The notes under the pieces: model-generated
Told to the model about the DNA's origin: nothing
Seen by the model: the letters and a program-made list of their open reading frames with translations, nothing else
Databases searched by the model: none
Made by a program: the position numbers and the translations under genes
NCBI GenBank assembly: GCA_032209605.1
Contig: JASFXZ010000016.1
Location: 1,674,001 to 1,738,000 of the forward strand
Direction: 5' to 3'
Length of the DNA: 64,000 nt
Source of the DNA: Mactromeris polynyma
Taxonomy: Eukaryota > Mollusca > Bivalvia > Venerida > Mactridae
Part shown: positions 36,440 through 48,400 of the stretch, piece after piece
Layout of the letters: each line of letters begins with the position of its first letter
Position numbering within the stretch: position 1 is the first letter of the stretch

Positions 36440-39400
36440 GTAAGCAATTTACTGTTTTACTATTAACTAATTACTCTGATATACAATTAACAAAACTTAT
36501 AAGTGTGCACTTTTTTAATGGCGAAAAACTTTTTTATGTTTGTGAGTTATCTGATAAGGCAGCGGTGAAACTCTGTTTGGACAAATGGATAACAACAATA
36601 AATTGAATTGAAAGATGGGCATTTATTATGCCGTAAACATATATATATTATACATATATACAGACAAAGTAAAACAACAATATGTTGATAAAGTTAAACA
36701 ATTATGCATTGTAAATACCATATATAAACATATGAACAAATCTGGGCCTACTAAAAAACCGCCCATTAAAAAATCTAAATTTAAATTAACAAAAAAATTT
36801 TGAGGTGGAGGAAGGGAGGAGGTGGAAAAAAGAATAAATTTTCTGAAAACAGCTTCCAGCTTCAATGTAGACAAAGGACTGTGAAGCTGAGCGCTGATTG
36901 GCTAGCGCATATGCAACAATTTGTCTTCTGCCGATAACTAAAAAATCGATAATCGGCTATATAGAAATAAGAAGGGACGTTTAACAAATTAGGGAATAAC
37001 TTTCTTATTTATTAACATATTTCAAGTTCGCATTCAGATTTGGAAAGAACAAAATCTTCGGATTTCAAATATATAAAAATAAATAATAAGAGACAGAATT
37101 TAGGTTGGGGAATTCATACAAACATAGAGTGACCCTATATTCCTATTGAATTACATACAAAGTCGGTAATTTCACTGAAAAATCCATCAAATTTTGTTGT
37201 TTAATTAGCTATAACTTTTTCCCTTTTAAACCTTTTTTGAGGTTCGCATTCACATTCATATAAAATATACATTTTTTGAAACAATGATGTTTTTAAATGT
37301 GAAATTGGAAAAAAAATAGGCGGGGGAATTAATACTTTTGTCAAACCACCTGTAATTATTTTATATGTTCGGTTTAGTCCGTTAAACAGTAGCGGAAACT
37401 AACGGAAACTAACGAAGTTAATCGGGTTTGCGGTCCGTTTATGTTTTTATAGCACGGCAATAAAACTAGATGAACTGATTAGCACTTGTCTCTAGTTTAT
37501 AGATAAAACAACAACAATATAAAACATGACATACATGACTTAAGAGACTTGTTACGAGTGGCTCTACTGTACTCGTGTAATAATCAGGCATGAGCATTTT
37601 CCGGGGATTGATTTGACGCTCGCGAGGGCCCTTTTTGAGACAATTTAAACCGTCTTAGATGCTTAAAGCTAGTAGCTTCAGCGGCCCCCCTGGACCCCTT
37701 GCCGAATTTTCAGCTGATTTGAAATTTTGCATTCTCATGAATAAACACTTATACTTAAAATGTATATACATGTACTATAATCAAAAATTTCACTGAAGCG
37801 ATCAAGAATTTATGACAGTTGCAACATTCAGTTGTTTATTGTAAACAAATCTAAAATGCATTATGAGGGTGCGTTCTTCAAAAAGTAAGCAATCTGTTGA
37901 TGGTTATGCAGTACATATGTATTATATGAAATGCATAAAATTGCTTCAGATTTTCATCTTTAAAGTTGTTAAGTATTGGTCTGGTGAATTTTATTACATG
38001 AACGTAATCATATAACTATGTAACAAAGAACCGCTAGACATGAACAGATCGTGAAATTTTAAATTGTTGTTGATGTGTCGACAAATAGTGTAAGGTGTGG
38101 GAAAGCAACATTTTACGATACAATAATAACCATGAGGTCGATTAAGCACATAAGTATATACACATATAAATTAGATTTGAAATATCACCTCCTATATGCA
38201 TCTAGCGTGTCGAATTTAAAGCTACGAACATTTAATGTTATGCGGTTTTAAGTACATGTCACTTATTACTATATATGATATTTGTTTTTACAGGCAATTG
38301 AACATCTTCGTTGTCATAATTGGATTAACATCTCATATAATACTGAATAGTTTATTAACTGTTGAAAGATAAATACTTAGTTCAACCTCCGACGATTTAT
38401 TTCAAACTAAATTGTGTAATATATGACTTATTCCTATGTATTTTTATTGTTGTTCAATAACACTTAGTAAGTAACTTTCACGTTGACAAAATGTATATAA
38501 ACATGTATGTGTTGTGGACGATTTACATTGTACAAGTATTAATAAAATGTCTGTTCTGTTCTGTTCATATAATGTTGTTGGCTTAAAGATTAATTTTATT
38601 TTCCCCCAACATGACGATAGCACTTTAATGTATGGTAATTTATTTGTGAAAAAAATGTATTACAATTCCTATTCTTCATGATTTTAACTTAAACTTCTTG
38701 ATTATATTTTATGTGAAAGATATGTATAATAGTATGTGAATTGTAGTATTAGTACTTAACATTCCAATATAACATAATATAATATTTTATTTACATTTAC
38801 CAATTTCGTTATTTTTCTATTGAAAAATTATGTCTCAATACAAGGTGTGAAATGTGATACATTTCAACCAACTGTTTGTCATCCATGTGTATTTTCACAC
38901 GTTTGTGTTAAGTAATTGACTTACATCAAAGGTGTAAAGATAACTTGTCAATTACTTCCAAATACCTTTATTTATCAGTCATAATATCGTGTTGTTAATT
39001 TCTTGTATCCTAAAAGTCAGTCAATGAAAATATAAAGATCCCATATCGTGCGTTATTACATGTACTGAGTACTAAAATGTCAATATATATTATTGATTAA
39101 AACGTATACTGAAGAAAACAGATACAGTTTTGTTTGCAAATATATTATGATACATGTAATATTCGAAAGCAAAATATACACAACTACATACATACTGATA
39201 CATCAAGATAAATGCTACAGCCCTTGGCAATTTCATCATGCTGGCTAAACACAGCGGGGTGGCTAATTAAGTCGCGAATGATAATGATTATGAGACGTTA
39301 AAGTGGCGTATATATAATCGGTTATAGCATGGAGCCAATATCGATCAGATCTGGGGAATCTGGTCATGAGTGTGCCTGTGACACGCATATCAACATTCAA

Positions 39401-42400
39401 TTTTGGTCTTGAGTTGGAGCCGTTTTATCAATATTCGTACGAACGAGCGTTCGTACGATACGAAATGTTCGTAAGAATTTTCTTACGAAAATACTTACGA
39501 TCGTTTTATCAAAATGTGTCCATATACATGTATGACTACGATCTTACGAATAAGAGTATTCGTGCGCACAGTAAATCAGTACACGCTCTTCTTGGGGATG
39601 TCAAACTTGACGTATCTCACGCCGTCTCTCAGTCGTCTGTTGAGAAACAAAAATATAACCGCCTATCCATCTGTTGTCAGTAGGCAAACAAACTTCTCAG
39701 AGGAAGACGAGCAAACTTCGGTGGACAGCTGCTTAAAAGTACTGGGACAACGTAACAGAACACTGAACAGTATTCAGTTAGATATGTCGGCAGATACGCC
39801 TACCCACTAAAAGCCTATTTATTAAAGAGGAGGTTTGCTATTTCATGTCTGATGACTAAGATGCGAATAAACAGGGGCTGGTCATAAGAGGTTCGAACTG
39901 AAATATGAAAGTACTGTAGTGGTGTGGCGCTTGATGAGGTGTTCGAACTCACGCCACCCCTCTACCCCTGCATGGCGCTCTACAAACTGTAGTAACCAGT
40001 TGGCTGTATCATCCCACACCGATGCTCTCCTCCCACTTACGTCACTATACTTTTGCTACCTTCATATAAATGCAGGTGGATGTGCACCCAGTGTTGGGCT
40101 CGACCAAACCCAACTCTCGCAAGGTGCTCTACCGTTTCGTCACACTCCACTACACAGCTTAAGAAACAGTATATTGAGTGGTATTCTATGCTCAGAAGGA
40201 TGAAAACTTACTTAAATAGTTTATTATTTTCTTGAGTTTTCACGATCTTGAAGATCTAATTTATTGAGGATTTAATACTTAATTGTAAGTCAAATATCAT
40301 TGAGGAGGTGATGTTAATGATGCAGACTGTTATTAAAGAAATGTGAAATGCTGCTTACAGTCATAACCGCAGTAATTCTAATGGTTTATAAGAGTTCATA
40401 ATTAATCTGTCTTGATATATAAAGTCATCAATTTCATGTCGTAACAGTTTAAAATTAGGCTTAGCAATAACCAAATAATAGTATTAAATTTTAAAAGTTG
40501 TATGACATAGATGAAACCATACATTTACATGTATAGTCCATGTACAATTCCACATACACACTATTCTTATTCCATCTTCAAATTACCTTTCAATTGTTAG
40601 AAGTTTTACTTTGTTCGATTGACTACTGTATCAGCTAGTATGTATGGAATCATCTTTATAAGATAACACTATATACTTATTAATGTACCCCCCCCCCCCG
40701 TAATGCCAGACAATTTCATGTGATATGAAGTAGATGAATGGATTAAAAAGTTCATAACTGTTGTTGATTAATGTGAAATCATGATTAATCATATTTGTTA
40801 CGAACGTTACGAATGCCTAAAACCAGGTATTATATATTTATTTATTTCCTCCATTGCTGAAGATTACAACATTACAAATATACATGTACAACATTTACAG
40901 ATAATAATGTTAAACAGATATAACAAATAAATTGTTCAGTATACAATAAATATGGTGAAACAAAAACCAATTATGCATTGTTTTGATATATACAATGTAA
41001 TATAAGCATACCATTATTATTCTTACCTTAATCGAAATGAAATTTAAGATAAGAAAATGGTTTATAGATAGTAAGCATGGTTCAGCAATATAATGTAATG
41101 TCTTATACTTATAGAAAGGTAAATATATACATATATATGGAAGAACTTATGTTATATCGAGCCACTATCTTTCCACCTTAAACGAAACGAAATTTCAAGA
41201 TAAAAAATAGGCTCTATGTGGTATCAGAGTTTACTTTAACAAATCTAAAAACTGTATTGCAAAATACATTTTGAAGTTGAACTCATGATCAAAAATTAAT
41301 TTCAAAAGCGATATGCAATGATCCCGGGTGTTTTCTGTTTTCAAAGTAATAAATGTACCCAAACCGTATTGGTCAATAATAAAAGCCCAAAGTTTATTCC
41401 TTTTGCCATTGAGCTCATTACACAAGCATAATTTATGCACAATCCAGTTGTCTTGCATTTGACCACACATATTACAATTATTAATATAATTGGTTGGCAC
41501 TATAATCTGACTCATGATAGCCATTAAACGTTTGCACACGGATAAAGTAGAAGGCTTTTCTCTCGCTAGCTTCCACATTGAGGAGTGTGATTTTGGATCA
41601 AACAGTATTTTGACTAAATCCTCACAACGGAGTAACAGTCTATTGAATTGCCGTTCTTGAACTGGTGCTGTCACGTGTCGACTTAATGTAGATTTCCACA
41701 TTATTTTGGATGGAAAAGATCCCGTTAATAGATAACTATTTAGTATTGCTTTTAGGCTATATTTCGTAATTAGCCGGTAGCAATCAGCAATAAACCCTCG
41801 TGTTTGTTTATCTAGCTGCATAAAGCATATAATCCTATAATTGAACACTTGCTTTGCTATATATTTGTTTGATAGCCTACATAGCTGTCCGAAAAACTGC
41901 AGTTTTTTATAGTCGATCAATGATTCTAGAGGTATCGTACCTAATGCACAAAAGGAGTAATCAGTACTCGTATTAGTAAAAAATGATTGTATGTACTTAA
42001 CACAAAATCTGTGTGAACGTTCCAATCTAATAATATCGGAAAATGTGAGGTTTGACCATAACTCCGACCCATAAAGTGCTGTGGGGATAATAGTCGAATT
42101 GTATATAGTTTTTGTGGTCAGTGGGTTTAGGGTATTCGGATCGATTCCAGAGTTTGTTAAACTAAGAAGGGTTCCTCTTAGTTTCGAACAAGCTTTGTCT
42201 ATATTGTCTCTGTCCGATAAAAATGGATCACAAATAACACCAAGATGTGTGTAATTGTCTGTTTGTGACAGTACATGCTCTCCTAATCTAAACACATTAT
42301 CATAACATGTCTTCTGCTTATCATTAAACACCATTACTGAGCATTTTTGGGCATTATAGTCATATCTCCATCTCTTTGAATATTTGTTGCATACGTCTAG

Positions 42401-45400
42401 CATAGAATTCATTCCGTCTAAGGATAGTGACATCAGAACCATATCATCAGCAACCGTAGGGGAGCTAAATTTCATATTGTACATGAACATACCATGCGCA
42501 CTGTGTTCAAGTGAGTTAATCAGTTCGTTTATATATAAGAGGTATAACAAAGGTGAACTTTTCCCTCCTTGTCTTGTACCCTGGAGAACCGGGAACCATC
42601 GAGACATAATTCCTTGGTATCGTACACAACTGGTCATTTCCGAATACAGAGCATTATATGCTAAGATTGTGGTTGCATCAATGTTACACTCAAAAATAAG
42701 TTTATGTAATAAACCTTTGTGCCATACAACATCAAACGCTTTACGGCCGTCCATGTAGGTTACAAACAATCTAGACTTGTTCTCCCGCGCATATTGGACA
42801 CATTCTCGCAGTACAAACGACGTCATAAGGCAACCTAACCCATCCTGGAATCCACCTTGTTGATGGTTGATTTTGTTAAGTATTGCGAGTTTAGATCGCG
42901 CAAGGACGATTTCTTCAAATAATTTAAGAATAACAGGTGAAAGAGTTATTGCCCTGTAGTTGTCTGGCGATTCTTTACACTTTTTACCTCCCTTGTGAAG
43001 TGTTATAATAACTCCTCGTTTCAATTCATCCGGTATATACGCCTTTCTTAACATCCACGTGAAAAGATTACCTAGCACAGGGGATATCAGTTTAGATGAA
43101 TAAATCAAATGTTCATATTGTAAATTATCAATTCCTCCAGCTTTTCCTTTTGGAAGTTTCTGTATTGCGTTCTCGACGTCTGTAGATAATACAGTTACCT
43201 GCGGATCAGGATACATTGTACGAATGGTGTTATCAACTCTTTGGTGCACGTCCCGCTTCCAATCACTATCATAATTATTATCACTTGGCGAATATAATGT
43301 TTCAAAATAGTCAGCCCATCCATTAGTTATAAGTCTTGGGTCTCGCACTTTATTCCCATTGAATTTTATTCCAGCACAGAAGTTATTATTGTTTCTCTTT
43401 TTCCTTTGATTGACTATTTTCCAGAATAATTTTGAGTCAACTTCTGCCGTTTTATCGAGTTCTCTTTCTTGAGTTACAATATATTCCTCAACACAATGCC
43501 TGTGCAGTTTCCTAAACTCTCTTTTTGCATTTTTATATTGAATATATGACGACCCGTATCTTGGTCTACCCTCATTACACCACGCACCCCTCACAGCGCG
43601 CATAAATCCATGAGCATTAGATAACGAATCATTCCAGTATGGTTTTAAATAACTTGCATTTTTCTTCAAAGAAAAACTATCTTGTGCACATTGTTTAATT
43701 TTTGACGTAATAATACACTGAGCTACAGAAATATCACTTTCGCTTTGGAGTGGACACACTGAAAAGTGCATCAGCTCATCTGAGTTAACCAGTCTTTCAT
43801 TATACGAACGTATTTGTGGAGCTTTTACTTTTGCCCAGTTAATAACACCCGGTTTATCAAAGCGTGTATCGTACTTAAATGGCATAACATCAGTCAGATT
43901 TAACTGTACATAAATTGGTCTATGACGTGACACATTTAAACAGTTGTCATCAACAATTTCACAATGAGATACAATATCATATAAACAATCAGGCATACAA
44001 ATATAATCAATCAATGTTTCATGTTTGTTATCATAAGACACAAACGTAAACTTAGGACCCGTACATTTAGGAGTCGTATTCACAGCAATTAAATTACAAT
44101 AGTCCAGGAATTGTACAAGCATACGCTCTCGGTTACTTCTATATTCAGGTCTAAATTTACAGTTAAAATCACCAAGAAAAATACAAGTACCATATTCATT
44201 GTAAGTGCTCCATAAGTCATACAGTTTTTCGATATAATTGTTATACACATCAATAGAATGATTGGTACAGGGGAGGTAAACCTGAAAGAAATACATGTAA
44301 TGATTAGATACAGTCTGATATTGAATAGCAACTATTCTATCATCATCTATAGAAATTGGTGTAATAGCATCTGTCAGTCTTTTATGCCAAATCAAAGCTA
44401 CACCTCCTTTTCCTATAGTCCTATGACCATTACTTAGATCTTTGTCACACACAGCATAAGTTTTATAATCAGAGGACAATGAGTTCATAAAATGAATATT
44501 TTGCGGACGAAGCCAGTGTTCAGAAATGCCGCAAATATCAATAGAATGTTTATCTAAAAGTTCCACCAAGTATGTGCTACTTGAAAATATACCAGTAGCA
44601 TTCCACGTTGCAATATTAAGTGACATGATGGTTAACAAAAGACATGCACAATTCAATAATTGTATATTACAGCTATTCAGCATTACTGACATTGTGCTCA
44701 AAAGTTTCAAATCGATTTGTCACTCTTAGTTCCGGGTGATAAAAGTTTTGAGTCTGGTGGTATCTCCCGTTAATCGACGGTGTGTATGTTCCCGGCTGAT
44801 CATTTACATATCTCCGTTGATTGTACGAGTTATCGTCCCACGATTCCATGTCTCGTCTTGAATTTTGACGCTGAGATCCGAACCTAGGTCCACCTTTGTT
44901 CCGATACCTTTGTTTAGTAATCCACGGCCGACAAATAACAAAATGCGGCCAGAAACCGTCTTCAAGCGGTAATTCACAATGCTCGTTTGCTTCTACATTA
45001 ATACGAAAAATAACGCTATTCTCAGATCGACGTGATCGAAATACACGAACGTGTGTAACACTTGGTCCACGTGTGCTGACATATGTAGATATGTGTTCAG
45101 TTGTCATTTGATCAGAATATCCACCGACGAAGTATCGTTGTGTGCGCCGGCGTGTCGTTTGCGGATAGAATTGTGAGGATGACGTCTGATCATTGGTGCT
45201 TTTTATAGTCTCTTGCCTCTTGGTGACACGTATTGGAATGTGTTGTTTGCCATCGGTTTGGTCTGGTTGTCGGTCACTACTATTCCGAGCAGCTATAATG
45301 CGGTGCATTATGTTCTGCATTCTTTCGGGATCCACCCCTGTATTTGTCGATGATTGGGGTGTGCTTAATTGTTTAATAGGAGCATGCTTTTTATTCAAAG

Positions 45401-48400
45401 GTGTTCGACGAGGTTCAGCATAAATTTGCTGTCTATTTGGCGAATGACTTGAGCTTACGTGAGATACGCGTGTAGCTTCAGAGTTAATCTCTACGTGTTG
45501 ATCCTGACGTTCAATCACTTTGTTCAATGAGTAAGCATTGTTCGTTTGATTTATATTTGAATCAGACATCACGTTATTGTCCTTGAGAATTGACTCTATG
45601 CTGCTCAATCTGGTGTCAATTTTACTGTAGGCTATCTCTATGGGTTTTATGATTTCCTCCGTTTTACAGAGAGTGCTAGTTACTGAAGCTTGTACCGTGT
45701 GGAAGTGTTTATCCACATCACTTAAGTCCGACCTGATATCTTGAAGTGTTTTGACAAAGTTTTGTGTTTGATCAGATCTCAGTTTTTCACTAGCGAAATA
45801 CATTTGTTTTAAATTAAGCATATCTGCTTGTAAGGACGAAACAGTCTCTTTCAGAAAAGTTAGTTCACTATTAGTCTCAAAACCTTTATGTTTACGTCGT
45901 AAGAAAATCTTATGTAGCTGTCACATAGTGCCGGGTAAGCCTACCGTGTGCCACCGTGTGGTAAATTTCGTGCGGACGGTGGAACACGGTGAGGGCACAC
46001 GGCGGGGCGTTGAGCGATCGGTGAACACGGTTGTGGCCCGTTAGTGGCCGGCGAGACCCGGCGAAAGTTTTGAACATGTCCAAAACTTTCGCCGTGTGGG
46101 TACAAGCGGTGGAACACGGTAAGAACCCGGTATGAGGACGGTAAGAGGACGGTATAAGGACGGTGGGCCGGTACGAGGCCGTTATGGAACCGTTTATGGG
46201 GCGGTGACGACGTGTTACCGTGTTCATACCGGCCTCATACCGGGCTCTCACCGTTTGCTCAACGTTGACCCACCGTCTCATACCGGCTACCTACCGGCCC
46301 CTTACCGGTCTCTTAACGTTTAACCGGTCTCTTAACGACCTAATAACGTCCTGTTACCGTTCCACCGTCTTCATAACGTCTCCATACCGGCCTGTTGCCG
46401 TGTGTTTTCATTGCGCCCGTTTAAAATCCGTGCCAGACACCGTTACTCCATAGTTTACTGTATAAAAACGACGACAATTGTCAAAGCTTCATTTAGTGCC
46501 TTCTCTCCATCGGACCAATCGTCATCATGGAGTGTCATGAGAGGCTTCCGAACATGTATATGTTGGCCCTTGCCCAACGTGAACGCGACCAACTAAATAT
46601 CGACCTGGCATTCCACGTCCGACGGCAGCAAAGACGGGCTCGCCGCGGCCAACGGGGGAGATGTGCATGGACCAGGGGATGGATCAGTCGTCGCAAACAG
46701 TTCGGCGTGTACTAGTACCATCAGCTTATGGTCGAACTGCAGCGTGAGGATCCCACGGCTTTCAATAACTTTATGAGAATGCCTCCCGAGATGTACGATG
46801 AACATTGCCTCACAAAGCAACATACGTCGTATCGGGAGCCACTCGACCCATGACTCAAGTTGGCTGTTTCGCTGAGGCACCTTGCCTCGGGTGCAAAGTA
46901 CACCGAACTCCAGTATGGCTGGCGCATCCCACCAAACACGATCTCCATAGTGGTCCGGGAAGTCTGCCAGGCAATCTGCGATGAATATATGGATGAAGTG
47001 ATGACCTCCCCGACGACACCTGAAGAATGGCAAGCTATAGCAGAAGGATTTCTGAAGCGGTGGAACTTCCCACACACCATAGGCGCCCTGGACGGGAAGC
47101 ATGTCGCCAACCGCTGCCCAGCAAAGTCAGGATCCCTGTATTATAATTACAAGGGCTTTTACTCAATCATCCTTATGGCTTTGGTCGACTCGGACTATAA
47201 ATTCATCTGGGCAGATATTGATGGTAAGTATCTCATCATCATTTAAATTTTATTAAATAGACCCGTTCATTTTAATTATCAGAAGACTCATACATGTACT
47301 TGGGATTGGGCTTCTTTACCCTTGAAGTTGTGGATCTGGTTGGAGGATCCTGCGGTTCCGGAAGCTTCCTTACTTTACCCACCCCTCTGCCAGCAGCTTT
47401 CATTCCACGTTTAGGCATTAGTTAGGATTTTTGAGAAAATTTATGAGGAGTACATGTACGTACAATTCGTGAACTGATGTGTGACCGGACGGGTGAATTC
47501 CCAGCTTTTATATACCGTGTGTGACGTCGGCAAGGCGGCGCGAACGTTTAGCGAACGGTATGGGGGCGTTCCGGGCGGTAAGGGGCCGGTAGCCACACGG
47601 TGAGGACCCGGCATGAACCCGGCGAGACCCGGCAAGAAAACGGCCAACACGGTGACACTGGCTGGTACGAGGACGCTGTAAGCGGTAAGGACCCGGTATG
47701 GAGACGGTATGGATACGTTGAGTACACGGCTGAAAAAATAAAAAAATGCGGACGGAGAGATTATCACCGCTTGTCATTTAAATCAAACGGTATGGGCCCG
47801 TTGGGCTTAGCCGGTGCTATGTGACAGCACCAATCACATTCATTCAGAAATATTTAATTAATTACAATGAAATAAGCATTTTAGTCACAAAATCAATCTT
47901 CCAACCCCGCTTCGTAAATACTGACAAGCGTTTATCAGGTAGATCGAGCAAGAATAGTCGCCCCTGACAAATGTTATACTAGGGCATCAATGGAAATATA
48001 CGTCGAACGATAAAATAACAGTCACCGTATATGCTGGAACTTCTTTTAAACAAAATACAAGCAGCAAATTGTAGATATCGAAAATACTAGCATTTTCCTT
48101 ATATTTAAGATAAAAGTTAAGACTGCTAAGAGGTACCTTACAGTTAAGGAGAAAAATAAACAATATCTTAAGATAATATGCTTTGTGAATACCACTTATG
48201 ATTTTTCTTGAAATCTAAGGAAGAAATGCAATAACAATCTTAAATTTAATGGAAATCTTAGGATTTAAGATAAATTTTCAACTTAAGATGTATATTGAAT
48301 ACGGGCCCAGGGTTGTAATAGAAATACTGTTGAATTATATTATAAATTGTTAATAATCTGAATTACATGTTATCTAAAAAGGTCTTGAAATTGAAAAAAA

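Larger units (their letters stand above)
40836..45917 (-). mobile_element. Near-complete APE-type LINE with intact ORF2
   Basis: Minus-strand non-LTR element of about 5.1 kb: ORF1 (45917 down to 44673), ORF2 (to 41231), then a ~395 bp 3' UTR. The 3' UTR holds two diverged copies of an AACGAAACGAAATTTCAAGA block (about 41180 and 41030) and ends in an AATAAATAAATATATAATA tail near 40836. The 5' end abuts the Harbinger element exactly. Frame integrity suggests a young insertion. The clade is not assigned. It lies antisense in SLC6 intron 1. Confidence 0.85.
45917..47828 (+). mobile_element. PIF/Harbinger element, internally deleted (1.9 kb)
   Basis: Terminal inverted repeats are GCTGTCACATAG then CCGG..TAAGCC on the left, and the inverse on the right (GGCTTAGCCGGTGCTATGTG then ACAGC). 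Inside are a plus-strand transposase start and a minus-strand accessory frame facing each other, each with a TATA box, and dense 11-bp-phased arrays near both ends. The 3' parts of both genes are gone, as in an internal-deletion derivative. A 3-bp target duplication is not seen (GTA left, ACC right). Confidence 0.8.

Noticed and set aside
36615..36874. Open frames after SLC6 exon 1
   Set aside because: AT-rich intron read-through beyond the GTAAGC donor. The first exon fits SLC6 only up to 36439.
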